Assembly (NCBI RefSeq): GCF_902167145.1
Contig: NC_050104.1
Location: 106,713,849 to 106,777,848 of the forward strand
Direction: 5' to 3'
Length of the DNA stretch: 64,000 bases
DNA from: Zea mays
Taxonomy: Eukaryota; Streptophyta; Magnoliopsida; Poales; Poaceae
Shown: positions 44,552 to 55,109 of the stretch, one piece after another
Numbering within the stretch: position 1 is the first letter of the stretch
Layout: every line of letters starts with the position of its first letter
Position numbers and translations under genes: made by a program
The notes under the pieces: generated by a model
Databases searched by the model: none
The model's input: only the letters and a program-made list of their open reading frames with translations
Told to the model about the DNA's origin: nothing

Positions 44552-46532
44552 TGAGAGTGCATTCATCCCTTTTGTGAGTTTTGGTGATTTAGATAACAAC
44601 ACATTTAAAGGTCTAACAAGTTTGCTAAGTGTTGAACAGGAAATTCAGTATGATGAACATACTTGAATAGTGTATAATGATCAGTGAACAAGGTTCAACA
44701 CAAGGTCAAATAACCAGTGAGACAATGCAAATGGATATAATATGGTCTCTATATTGGTTTGAATATATGGACAAGTCCTGAGAAATCACTATGCATAAAT
44801 ATGATCATAATAGAGGTTGAAGTGATTAAGAGGATTGGTCAAGCCAAAGTGAATAAGATATGAGAATCAAACTAGAGCTTGATTGATCTTAGCAGTTATA
44901 TCTAGATGTCATTCAAGCAAGGTTCACAATATTGAAGAAATGATTCTCTTAATGGATGCTCAATAGGATGTGACTCAAGAATGGCTTGATAGGGTGAAGA
45001 TAGCAAGGAAAGGGCTTCGAGGAACTAAGCGAAGGTGAAGGCCAAGCGACGGCTTGTAGACCGAGGTACCATGGCTAAGGTGAAGAAGAGAGTACTTGCA
45101 CTAAGTCGATGAACTAATCAGCTATGAAGAGTTACAACATGTTGATGCATCAGTAAGGTGACTTGAAGCCATGATTTGAACTCATATATGGTGAAATGGC
45201 ACAAGTCACAGGCTCGATTTGTGTTTGCTTCAAAAGGTGAGACAAAGATGTTTGTGATCCTTATGAAGCAACATCATGGAGAAATCACACTTGAGACTCC
45301 AATGACTCAAGGAGTTTACTTAATTATATTTTATTTAACTTGAGTATAGGAATCGTCGTACTATCAAGGGGGATCCAAAAAGAAGGTTGGTGTTGGTACT
45401 AAAGCTCAAAATCCTTGATCTAAAACTTCCATTTTACCCTTGTTAATCCTTAGTGAAAGTATGTAGTACAACCTTTTTAAGTCTATCTTGGCCAAAATTG
45501 CTTTTTGGAAAAACAGGTTCAACCGGTTTTTGCACTGTTCACACTGGTTCAGCCGGACACTCAACCGGACACTCAACCGGTTTTTGTCTGGTGGAAACAG
45601 GTTCAACCGGTTTTAAAACAGGTTCAACCGGTTTTTGCACTGTTCACTTTTTTCTGCCAGTCTGCTGTGTCAGCCAAAAAGTTGTGCGCAGCTTTTTGAA
45701 AAACCGGTTCAACCGGTTTTGGGACCGGTTCAACCGGTTTTTGGGCAGAAAAGTCAAAAACGGCTAGTTTTGGAGCCCCACCTATATATACTCACTCCCA
45801 CCTCTCTCCTCCACAGTAGAGCACGACTTGGACTCCATTTCTAACCTGAGAAACACCTCCCACTCTCTCTCACACACATCTTGCCTCTCCCATTTCAAAT
45901 CTTTGGAGAGAAATCTTTGAGTGAGATTGAAGAGCTGCGATTTTGGTGCTTCATCTCTAAATCCCTCTTGCTCTTCTTGATTCGAGCTTTGGTACTACAT
46001 CGAGTTCTTTGTGGATTCATTACTCTTGGAGCTTCTAGCTCCTAGACGACTAGGTGTCTCTTGTGAGTCTCCAAATCTTGTGGAAGACCACAAGAAAGTT
46101 TGTATTACCCGCTCGTTTGAGCAAAGATTATTGTGTGGGCTTGACCTTTGTGGTCGGCAAAGGGAGAATTAGGGTTGAAAGAGACCCGGCTCTTTGTGGG
46201 CGCCTCAACGAGGAAGTAGGGCACCTTGGTGGTGTGACCGAACCTCGGGATAAATCTTGTGTCTCTTGTGTTCTTGCTCATTGTGTTTGTTTGTGTTCTT
46301 CGTTCTCTCACCATTGCGTGGAAGATTTGTTTATATATATTTGGTGTGTGGATTTTGAGAAGTGCCCTTCTCAGATCTACTATTTTGAACCCTGTGGATC
46401 AACTAGAACATCTTATTTCCAAAGTTAACTGGGTGAATTTCAAGATCAATTCAGTTTTACCCAGTTTGCTTCTAGTTTTTGTTGAAAAAGTTTTTTAACT
46501 TGCCTATTCACCCCCCCTCTAGGCAACTTTCA
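44552..46532 (+). repeat. 3' LTR of the copia element
   Basis: 1981 bp, the same length as the 5' LTR with about four substitutions. Followed by the TSD GATCT and then chromovirus RT sequence. Confidence 0.97.
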
Positions 46533-46980
46533 GATCTGTATGCTCTTCTTCGCTTTGAGAATAAACCAGAATGTCATCAATGAATACCACCACAAACTTA
46601 TCAAGGTAATCCATGAATACACTGTTCATCAAGTTCATGAAGAACGCTGACGCATTGGTCAAACCAAAAGACATCACTGTGAACTCATACAAACCATACT
46701 TGGAAATGAATGCCGTCTTCGGAATGTCCGAAGGTCGGATCCTGAGCTGATGATAACCTGACCTTAGATCAATCTTGGAGAACACGCTGGCTCCTCTCAA
46801 CTGGTCGAACAGATCTTCTATTCTGGGCAAGGGATACTTGTTCTTGATCGTGACCTCATTCAAAGCTCGGTAATCAATACACATCCTCTTGGTGCCATCT
46901 TTCTTCTCCACAAACAGGACAGGGGCGGCCCAAGGCGAGGTGCTTGGCCGGATGTAACCTTTCTCTGACAACTCATCAAT
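46533..46980 (-). CDS. Chromovirus reverse transcriptase, N-terminal part
   Basis: Reads leftwards from just after the TAG at 46981-46983. Contains the entry motif [55 protein letters not shown], the fingers/palm MSFGLTNA and the catalytic box [11 protein letters not shown]. At 46533 the copia LTR cuts it. The frame continues without shift in the piece ending at 35673, allowing for the duplicated GATCT. The upstream TAG replaces a Gln codon seen in related elements, so RT needs readthrough or was already dead. Confidence 0.92.
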
Positions 46981-46983
46981 CTA

Positions 46984-48410
46984 CTCCTTAAGCTCAACCA
47001 ACTCTGGTCCAGATATTCTGTAAGCTCTCTTAAAGATAGGGGCGGTTCCAGGAAGAAGCTCTATGGCAAACTCAACTTTCCGCTCTGGTGGCATACCCGG
47101 TAAGTCCTTTGGAAACACATCTGGGAACTCGGACACAACCTTGATCCTCTCAATTGGGTCTGCTTCACTGCAATCAACAGCTAGCTGATAACAACTTCCT
47201 TTCTTTGGCTCAGGCGGGACTAACTCGGTCACCACTTCCTCTCCTAGTGGGGACACCAACTTGATTGTCCTTTTATCACAACTGATAACTGCCTGATACT
47301 TATCTAGCCAATTCATCCCTAGGATGACATCTATTCCCTGAGTACCCATTACTATAAGGTTGGCGGGAAACGCTATCCCCCTTATTTCCACACTTATATT
47401 CAAACAAATGCTATCGGCTCGAATTCTACCACCGATTGAGTCAATTTGAATGGGGGTTGACATGGTAGTAATTGGAAGATTATGTGCTTCTACCCATGAT
47501 GCAGTAATAAAAGAATGTGTTGCTCCAGTATCAAATAACACTTCTGCAATATGGGAGTCGACTGGGAACATACCTACTATCATGTCGGGGATCTCCTGAA
47601 CTGCTTCAGCCTCCAAGTGGTTCAGTCTCCCATGATTATAGCGCGGCTGAGAGCAATTGCCTGCTCCAGGCTGAGGCACATTCTGCTTTGCTGGGGCATT
47701 GGGGCCTGACTGCTGCTGGGCTGCCTTCTTCGGACATTGCATCACCCAGTGGCCTTGCTCTCCACAGTGGAAACATGCTCTGTTTCCAACCTGAGTTGGT
47801 GCTGCCTGATTGTTCTGCTGGTTTGCTGGGGCAGGAAGACGAGGTGCCTGCTGATTCTGCCTCTGAAACTGACCTCCTGACTGATTGCTCTGACGGTTCT
47901 GGTACTGGTTCTGAGGGTACTGCCTTTGGAAATGCTGATGCTGCTGAGGTGGACGCTGGTTCTGCCTAAACTGCTGAGGTTGATTGCCTGAGAAACGAGG
48001 ACGACTACTGCTTCCAGGCTGGGGTCCACTGATCTTGCGCTTACGATCTTCCATCTCCTTACGCTTCCTCTCTGTCATGATTGCTCTGTCAATCAGGTGC
48101 TGGAATGTCGGGAAGGTGTGATTCATCAGTTGGTACTGCAGAGGGTCAACCAAGCCTCTCAGGAAACGGTACTGTCGCTTGGCGTCGGTGTTGACATCTT
48201 CAGGAGCATAGCGAGACAATTGCAGAAACCTGTCTCGGTACTCACTGACAGACAATAACCCTTGCTTGAGGGCCAGGAACTCCTCCTTCTTCACTGTCAT
48301 CAGACCTGCAGGGACATGGTACTGACGAAAACTACCTCTGAACTCTTCCCAGGTGATGGCGTCAGGATGGGCATGGGTGGCGAGGTAAGACTCCCACCAT
48401 GATTGGGCTG
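46984..48410 (-). CDS. Chromovirus gag (C-terminal) and protease
   Basis: Open for about 475 codons. The retrotransposon-gag core (EFLALKQGLLSVSEYRDRFL) comes first, then a Gln/Pro/Asn-rich linker, one zinc knuckle CFHCGEQGHWVMQC and a retropepsin with DTGA (EVLFDTGATHSFIT). The end (VFPKDLPGMPPERKVEFAIEL) leads into RT and meets TAG at 46981-46983. The right end is the insertion point of the 14-kb Tat element; the missing gag N-terminus is at 62459-62860 in the matching frame. Confidence 0.92.
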
Positions 48411-49039
48411 TGTCGGTGTTTTGGGTCCGACCGCACACCCGGGGTTGCCCCTCAAGGTGTTTTTAGGAGTAGGACGGTGTCAACGACTGTAGCAAAATGG
48501 TTCGTGCCGATCGCATGAGGGACAATGGACAAGATTTGCAGGTTCGGGCCGCTTAGAAGTGCGTAACACCCTACGTCCTGGTGAATATATGAGCGGGGTT
48601 ACAAGAGGGCTCCCGGGATAGAGGGCGCAGAGAGTTTACGTGGGTGGCTAAGTAAAACAGGGTCGATCATTCTGAAGGGGTGCCCCCTAGGCCTTATATA
48701 TTCGACCGTGGGGCAGTACATGTAGATATGATAACAACAAGTAGCTAAAAGATAGTGAACCTCCTGAGTTTATCCCTACGCAACCCTCGCCGACTTATCC
48801 TCGCATGGCTCCGTTGCATGGGGGCTCCAGCGCGGGAAAGTCGGGTCTCTGTTGCGATTTATTCGTTCGCCGTTGTGGGCCGTCCGGGTTTGCACCGATC
48901 CGGTCTCACGTCTTCTCTTCTTTGTTGGTTGTCTTTCCCCAGGCCCACGAAAGAATGACCTTACGAATTATTGGGCCCTCGGGCCTTTCGTGAGGCCTTT
49001 TACTTCTTTAGTGGACCCAGGGGATATCTATCCCCCACA
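48411..49039 (-). repeat. 3' LTR of the 14-kb Tat element
   Basis: Begins TGTCGGTG and ends CCCCCACA. Differs from the 5' LTR at three sites near 48427, 48516 and 48531. TATATAAGG on the - strand near 48692-48700. Confidence 0.97.
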
Positions 49040-49040
49040 A

Positions 49041-49085
49041 GCCCCCGATCTTTGGGTTGATTTAGAGGTAATCTACTCAAAGATC
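49041..49085 (-). other. Polypurine tract with hairpin, module A
   Basis: Arms 49047-49062 and 49070-49085 match at 14 of 16 positions around a short loop. On the - strand the hairpin runs straight into TCGGGGGC and the LTR. This is the polypurine tract proper. Confidence 0.7.
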
Positions 49086-49233
49086 CAAGGTCCAAAAAAT
49101 AACTTCCTGTTGCCTACTCTTGCTCCGATCACTCGTTCGACCGAAGTTTAGTTCTGTGCTTGTGCCTTAGAGGTCGGCATTTTGATTTGTAGGGTTCTGA
49201 ACTTCATTGGGTGCACCGGAGGTGCACCCAATG

Positions 49234-49286
49234 GGTGTAGCCCCCGACCTTTGAGTAGATTTTAGAAGATAATCTACTCGAAGGTC
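49234..49286 (-). other. Hairpin/purine-tract module B
   Basis: Arms 49246-49261 and 49271-49286 match at 15 of 16 positions. Next to GTCGGGGGCTACAC on the - strand and preceded on the + strand by GGTGCACCGGAGGTGCACC. About 195 bp from module C. Confidence 0.7.
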
Positions 49287-49432
49287 TTCCCCAGAAATTA
49301 TCTCCATGTGCGCTCCTGTATCTCGGTTGAGGATTGGTCTTTTCGATCTTGTCCCACGCCTTAGAAGCCGGCACTATATCGGTTTGGAATGATAATCCAC
49401 GGGGTGCACCGGAGGTGCACCCAATGGGTGTA

Positions 49433-49480
49433 GCCCCCGACCTTCAAATGGATTTTTTAAGGATAATCCATTCGAAGGTC
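49433..49480 (-). other. Hairpin/purine-tract module C
   Basis: Arms 49439-49454 and 49465-49480 match at 15 of 16 positions with the same TCGGGGGCTACAC neighbour. The arm sequence differs from module B (AAATGG instead of GAGTAG) yet both arms changed together. Confidence 0.7.
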
Positions 49481-50097
49481 TTCCTTTCGTTTGTAGAAAC
49501 TGGCATGAAGCTATTTTGCATTATGCTTTGGAGGTCAGCATTATGTCATCAATATTTTGCTGCAGAGGTCAGCGTATATTTTGTCTTTAGCATCCGAGTT
49601 TGCAATCCATCCATATCTTGCTAGGTAGTGCAATTTATTTGCTTCTGCGATTGATTGGACGTTTGACGGACGTTCTCTGTCTGGTCTTCACGTCGCTTCT
49701 GTCGGCCATATCTTGTACTTTGCTGGCTATATTTGGCTTTCCTCTGATCCTTACTGATATCTCATTTTTGTCTTGAGGTATTCACTGCATGCCCTGCACG
49801 GATGTGACCGTTTTGAAAAATATACTGATAATTCCTGGGCGTCCCCCCCCCAATGGGTGTGGGCAAGGGACGGCTTGGTACGCTGAGTGTTTTAGCCGGC
49901 TGCTTCTGAGTAGTAACGCGATGGGACGGCTAGTGTAATCATATCCTTTGCACTGTTGACTGGAGTCCCAATGGGTGTAGTGTTGCATGAAACGGCGTCC
50001 GCCGTCTGACGTGTCTTCAGATGGGTGGGAGTGCTTATTGAATGCTTTGCGACTGTTCAGTGACCGCGGTTGGAAGTGAGCGGTTGCCTTTCCCTTC
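49481..50097. other. Tat spacer before the first antisense gene
   Basis: No gene seen. Shorter echoes of the CCCAATGGGTGT block occur near 49850 and 49970. The last part presumably holds promoter sequence for the + strand gene. Confidence 0.5.
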
Positions 50098-50105
50098 TAT
50101 AAATA
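50098..50105 (+). promoter_or_regulatory. TATA box of antisense gene 1
   Basis: TATAAATA on the + strand, 89 bp before the ATG, followed by a CT-rich leader typical of plant transcription starts. Confidence 0.6.
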
Positions 50106-50186
50106 ACACCTTTGCTTCTCTGGTTTTTTCACATCTCTCCGCTGCTTTTTGCTGCCTTCTTCTCCTCCCTTCTGTCTGCTTCCACC

Positions 50187-50621
50187 ATGGGCAAGAACAA
50201 CAAGCGCAAGCGTGAGCCGACTCCTCCATCGGAGGAGTTTGGTGACTCGGAATACTCAGAGGAGGAGTTCTCCTCTGAGTTCGAGGGGTCTCCGGCTCCC
50301 ATCCCCCTGCGTGAGTCGTCTGATGACTCAGACGACTCCCAGGGGCTTGCGGCGGAGGTCTGGACGTACATCCGAGCCGTCGAGCGCTCCGGGATCGAGG
50401 GCTCGGATGAGTCTGAGTTCTCCTCGGACGAGGAGGACTCGGACGGCGGCGAGGACGAAGATGACGACGACGACGGTGGCGACGGCGACGGTGATGGCGA
50501 CGGTGATGGCGGCGACGGCGGCGGAGGTAGCGGCGGCAAGGGCGGCACCAAGGGCGGCAGCAGCGTGGGCAGCACCGGAGGCAGCGGCGGCAAGGGCAGC
50601 GGCGGCAGGGCCAGTGGCTAA
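50187..50621 (+). CDS. Antisense gene 1: acidic, Ser/Asp- and Gly-rich protein
   Basis: 144 residues, antisense to the retroelement. The ATG at 50187 has a strong plant context (CCACCATGGGC) and a TATA box 89 bp upstream. The N-terminus is basic (MGKNNKRKREPTPPSEEF, a possible nuclear signal). Residues 20-95 are rich in Ser, Glu and Asp. The last 50 alternate Asp/Gly and then Gly/Ser/Lys. No domain is recognised and function is unknown. A polyadenylation region would lie near 50640-50780. The low complexity means the open frame alone is weak evidence; promoter and start context carry the call. It could also be a first exon spliced into the larger gene downstream, though it has its own stop. 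Confidence 0.6.
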   Translation: MGKNNKRKREPTPPSEEFGDSEYSEEEFSSEFEGSPAPIPLRESSDDSDDSQGLAAEVWTYIRAVERSGIEGSDESEFSSDEEDSDGGEDEDDDDDGGDGDGDGDGDGGDGGGGSGGKGGTKGGSSVGSTGGSGGKGSGGRASG

Positions 50622-50909
50622 ACGCCACTGGTCTTTAGATATTAGTATAGTTAGAATAATGTAGTAGTAATGTAGAGTAGTATAGTGTAGTTTAGTAGTA
50701 GTAGTAATGTAGAGTAGAAGTAGGGAAGCACCAACTCGTGAAGAGTTGGTTTGTAAACTTATTAACTTCCCCTTAATGAAGAACTGTCGTTGGCCCCATC
50801 TCGATGGTTCGCTTTCTCTGATTGTTGAACTGGTTCTTTTGATATTGTAGATGAATAACTTGCGCATCACATTGACGCTTCCAGAAGTAGCTGCCGAGTA
50901 ATATTGTAG

Positions 50910-51430
50910 TCGGTATCGGCGTTTTAGAAGCAACGCTTAGCGATTGAAGGTTGACATCAGCGTTTTAGAAGTAACACCGAGCAATCGAACACGAGATCGG
51001 CGTTTTAGAGGCCACGTCGAGTGACTGAGGGTCGGCGTCGGCATTTTAGAAGTAATGCCGAGCGGTAGAATACAAGTTCAGCGTTTTAGAGGCAACGCCG
51101 AGTGATTGGAGGTCGGCGTCGGCGTTTTTAGAAGTAACGTCGAGCGATTGAACACGAGGTCGGCGTGTTAGAAACCGCGCCGAGTGATTGAAGGTCAGCG
51201 TCGGCGTTTTAGAAGTAATGCCGAGTGATAGAATACAGGGTCAGCGTTTTAGAGGCAACACTGAGTGATTCGAAGGTCGGCGTCGGCATTTTAGAAGTAA
51301 TGCCGAGCGATTGAATACGGGGTCAGCGTTTTAGAAGCAACGCTGAGTGATTTGAAGGTCGGCGTCGGCATTTTAGAAGTAATGCCGAGCGATTGAATAC
51401 GGGGTTAGCGTCTTAGAAACAGCGCCGAGT
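50910..51430. repeat. Tandem hairpin array, about 13 units of ~41 bp
   Basis: TTAGA loop cores recur at about 50921, 50961, 51001, 51041, 51082, 51124, 51164, 51205, 51245, 51287, 51327, 51369 and 51409. Most units are a short stem such as GGCATT/AATGCC or CAGCGTT/AACGCTG around TTAGAAG. Alternate units are more alike, giving an 82-bp higher period. Located between the two antisense genes. Confidence 0.85.
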
Positions 51431-51672
51431 ACTAGCCAGCCGCGCGGGTTATTTTGAGGATAATATCCGAGTGGTGAGGTGGCACGCCGACTTTTCCGGA
51501 AATAACTGCTGGGTGATGACTGGGCACTTTTTGAAGCGGTATCTGGCTCAAGAATATCCCATAAGAGTTGCGCTTTTAGCCGCCTTTGCTTTCCGTGCCC
51601 TAGCTCTTGCATTTCCGCATCTAAATCTTCTCCGCCACTCGCCTCCTACTCTGTTTGCCAGTGAGAAGCAAG

Positions 51673-54600
51673 ATGGCGCCCAAGAGGAAAACTGCGAACT
51701 CATCTGCTGCAGTGATCCCCGCAATCGACCCCAACAGTCAGTTACCCTTCGCAGGTAACCATATGTCTGTTATTTCCGAAGCTGAGCTCCTCCGTCTTGT
51801 CTCCATCGGGGTTCTTCCTCCGCGGGAACTCTGTTCTTGGCGGGTTTGCCACGGGACTACTGTCCCAACCGAAGATACCCACGAGTCAGTAGTTTACGCT
51901 CCTTTCCTTCTCCGCGGCCTCGGCCTTCCCATCTCTCCTTTTTTCCGTGGCCTCCTTGATTTTTATCACATCAACCTGACTCATTTGAACCCTAATTCCA
52001 TTCTCCAAATCTCCATTTTCGTTCACCTTTGCGAAGCTTATCTCGGCGTGCTGCCGCATTTTGGTTTATGGAAGTATCTGTATCACTGCCGTCCTGGGAT
52101 GGCCGGGGGGCAACATCAGTTGGTCGGAGGTGCTAGTTTGGAGATGCGTCGTGGGCGGAAGACCGAGTATCTCGAGATACCCCTCAAAGATAGCATTAAA
52201 GGTTGGCGTCTGGAGTGGTTTATAGTTGATAATTATGGAAATTCTCTCCCCTCCCGGTCAGGAAGACAGCCAGACGTTCGTACTCCGAGTTGGACTGAGT
52301 CTCCCACGGATCAAGAAGTGGCCGAGGCAGGCGTGTTGCTTACTGAAGTCGGATTACTGAAAGAGAGAGGTCTGACTGCCGAAGCTGTGGTCACAGATTT
52401 TGTTTTCAAGAACATTCAGCCGCTGAAAGACAGGGCCTATCCGGCATATCTGTATCGAGGGCTGGCCGACTCAACCCGAGTTACCAATAGGAGAATTCCT
52501 TCTGTTGACTTGGTAAGCCGACTTGAGATGATCCTCAGGGGTAAAGTTTCAAATGTTGGCGCTCCAGTGGCATACTCGGCTTGGAACCTACCTTCTCCCA
52601 AAGCTTTCACCCTTTTTGTGTCCAATCCACCCGTGACTGATAGCAATTTGGGTCTTAGAGTGCGACCCTCTGCTGAAGAGGTCCGTACTTTGGTTGCTTC
52701 GCTCGGGGAGATACCTGATGATGAACGGCAGATTTATTTTGAAGTGCCCCTGAACCCTAGTGATGCAGACATAAATGACATGCTTGATCTGCTAGCTGAG
52801 GATTCATCTGATGCTGCTCCTGATGGTACGTTGGCAGTGGTGCCCCTTCCAGAGGTTGATACAACCTTGGATGTCCCGAAACCTGTCAGTACTCGCCCGA
52901 GGCGCCCTAGTCGAACTAGTCATTCTGAGCCTTCTGCTGATGAGCAGAAGAAGAAGAGAAGACGCCTCCGGCGAGTATCCAGCTTTGACGAGGACGCCAG
53001 TACCTTAGCTCCTGCTGCTGAAGAAATGACTGCCACTGGCCTTGCTGACATTGAACCTAATGGGTGTGCTCCGCCTGCTGCTGACCCCAATGAGGATGTT
53101 GTTTGCGCTGTTACTGTGGAAGATGAGGAGGAAGAAAATGAAACTCCATTAACTCGGAAAAACAGTCGGCAGTTCGTCGCTAGCGGTGGAAGTAGTGGAG
53201 TTCCTTCTCCTGCTTTGTCTGCCCTTATTGGTCTGCAAGAACTGTCCATGACCAACTTTGATCAAACTCTAGAGGATATGGTCCCGGAGAACTTGTTGTC
53301 AGAACCTGTGGATGTTGATGCAACAGAGACTTGTGCAGCCGTGCCAGATGCTGGGTTGAGGTCATCTCGTGCCTCGTCGACCTTAGAGCATGATCTCGAG
53401 GGTCGGGATGCTGACTTGGATTGTCCTGATCCCATGGAAGTAGCTGAAGGCCCGTCAACCTTAGAGGTGGTTACGGCAGAGAGCTTGGACCCCTTGAATA
53501 GTGCTAACACGTGCCCAGCCCCCGAGGATGTCGCCGGGGAAGACTTAGCTCGGGTGAGGAGTATAAGCCACTGCCCAGCCCCCGAGGGTGTTGCCGGTGA
53601 TGATCCGGCTCAAGTGGGCAGTGCCAATTCTGACCCAGCCCCCGAGGGTGTCCGAGCGAGGTCTCCTTCCTGCACTTCCATGGACGTTCATGCGGGTTCA
53701 CCTCCACACTCTGGCGGTATGGTGGTGGCCCAAACTCCGGATCAGGGGGTCGCTTTAGAGGGCAGCATCCCCACTGGTCTGGCGTTAGGCTCTGTTGAAT
53801 GTACTGAGCTCGTTCCTGCTGGTCTGCTGCAAGCTGCTTCGGGTGGTGGTCTGGTACCTGGTTACCAGCTGATTTCTCCTGACTTGGGGATCCCTTCGCT
53901 CTTTTCCAACCTCCAGGTGCTGTGCTGCGCTTTAGTTTGATCTTTACGTTGCCTGAATTGTTGTCATTATGTTCATCCGCTCTTCTTATCAGGCTTTGGT
54001 GGATGGAATGGCCAGTCAGCTGAAATCGCAGGGTGCTTCCATCCCGGAAGTGGCTTCATCTCTTGAGCGTTGGAATCCGGTGTTGCTTCATCGTCGTGTA
54101 TCCGAGTTGGAGGCAACTAATGCTGGTTAGTGTCCTTTCTTCTTCTTCTTTGTTCTTGTTCGTGGATTGTTTTACCTTCTAATCTCATTTCGTTTGAATA
54201 CCTCTTGATAGGGATGACTCGGCAGATTACAGTTCTTGAAGAAAAACATTCCCAAGATCAAGCTGAAATGGCTCGACGGTGCGCTGACTTCGAGGAGAAG
54301 TATTCTCAGAGCCAGATTGAATTGAGTCAGGTCTCCGCGGCTTTGGATGACGCCAACGCTCTGAGTTCTTCTCTTCATGCTCAGCTTGACTCTGAAAAGG
54401 TAACTTACGAAACCGTGCTTCGCCTTATCATGCTCTTGGATTCTGAATGAGTTGTTTTTTGCTTGTAGGAAGAAAAACGCATCCTTGCTGCTTCTCGCGA
54501 CAATCTGGACAGATTGTATCGAGATTCCGGCAACTCGCTAACCATCTTGGAGAGGAGCCACCGTTTTACGATGGAAGAACTGGACAATCAGCGTCGCCGG

Positions 54601-54930
54601 CTGCAAGAATCTTCGGACGAAGTGACCCGCCTTACACAGTTGCTATCAGCAAAGGACACCACCATCAAGGGACTCCGAGCTTCTAAGAAATCCATTGCTC
54701 AGGAGTTAGAAGCTGCTCAGCTGGCTACTAGAATTGCCGAAGAAACTGCTGTCACTTTCAAAGCTCAGCGTGATAAAGCCCTGGACAAGGCTATTCGGGC
54801 GGGACGAATCTTGATGAGAAGACCCGGCGTGGTTGTCCCTGAAGACATAAGAGCCGATGTGAATGCTGCCCCCGATTCTTCGAATCGCCCTTCTTCGTCG
54901 GTCGTTCCTGAGAAAGACATTGGAAAATAA
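51673..54930 (+). CDS. Antisense gene 2: four-exon gene, Transposase_28-like N-terminus and coiled-coil C-terminus
   Basis: Exons 51673-53916, 53993-54125, 54212-54399, 54469-54930; introns of 76, 86 and 69 bp, all GT-AG, phases consistent, 1008 residues. The first ATG follows AGAAGCAAG. Residues about 25-210 (LLRLVSIGVLPPRELCSWR, GLPISPFFRGLLDFY, LPHFGLWKYLYH) resemble the plant 'putative gypsy type transposon' family (Transposase_28) found in Tat antisense ORFs. A basic KKKRRRLRR (about 424-434) may be a nuclear signal. Three 20-residue PAPE(G/D)V repeats start near 614. Residues 793-1008 are Glu/Gln/Leu-rich coiled coil. The molecular function of the family is not established. Introns oriented this way are not removed from the genomic RNA of the element, so they survive retrotransposition. 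Confidence 0.82.
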
Positions 54931-55109
54931 AGAAACATTTCGCGTGCTCTGAGCGCACAGTTAGCATGATCAAGTACTCGTTAGAGGTTATCGGCTTATC
55001 ATTCGAATGACATTATCACTCTCTTATTGTATCAGAATTTATTAGTTCGCGAGTTTTGTGGTAATGCTGCACGATAATTATGAAGGTCGTTTGTGGGATA
55101 TGGAAGTCA
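54931..55109 (+). other. Probable 3' UTR of antisense gene 2
   Basis: Follows TAA at 54928-54930. AT-rich, with no AATAAA; TATTGTATCAG near 55026 is a weak candidate region for polyadenylation. Runs into the 89-bp array. Confidence 0.35.

Larger units (their letters stand above)
35674..46532 (+). mobile_element. Sirevirus-like Ty1/copia element with gag but no pol (10.9 kb, TR-GAG type)
   Basis: LTRs of 1981 bp each (35674-37654, 44552-46532) start TGAGAG and end TTTCA, with a TSD GATCT at 35669-35673 and 46533-46537. The initiator-Met primer binding site and the polypurine tract next to the 3' LTR are intact. The only coding region is a gag with two zinc knuckles. No protease, integrase, RT or RNase H motifs are readable in the 5.3 kb between gag and the 3' LTR. 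About four LTR differences were seen by eye, so it moved recently, presumably using enzymes from a relative. Gag plus terminal repeats and no pol matches the TR-GAG description. Confidence 0.93.

Noticed and set aside
48755..49151. ORFs in the 629-bp Tat LTRs (also 62174-62516)
   Set aside because: LTR non-coding sequence on the strand opposite to the element; frame runs past the LTR boundary into different flanks.
50035..50628. Arg/Pro-rich - strand ORFs opposite the acidic gene
   Set aside because: Mirror frames of Asp/Gly-rich codons; the + strand has the TATA box and start context.
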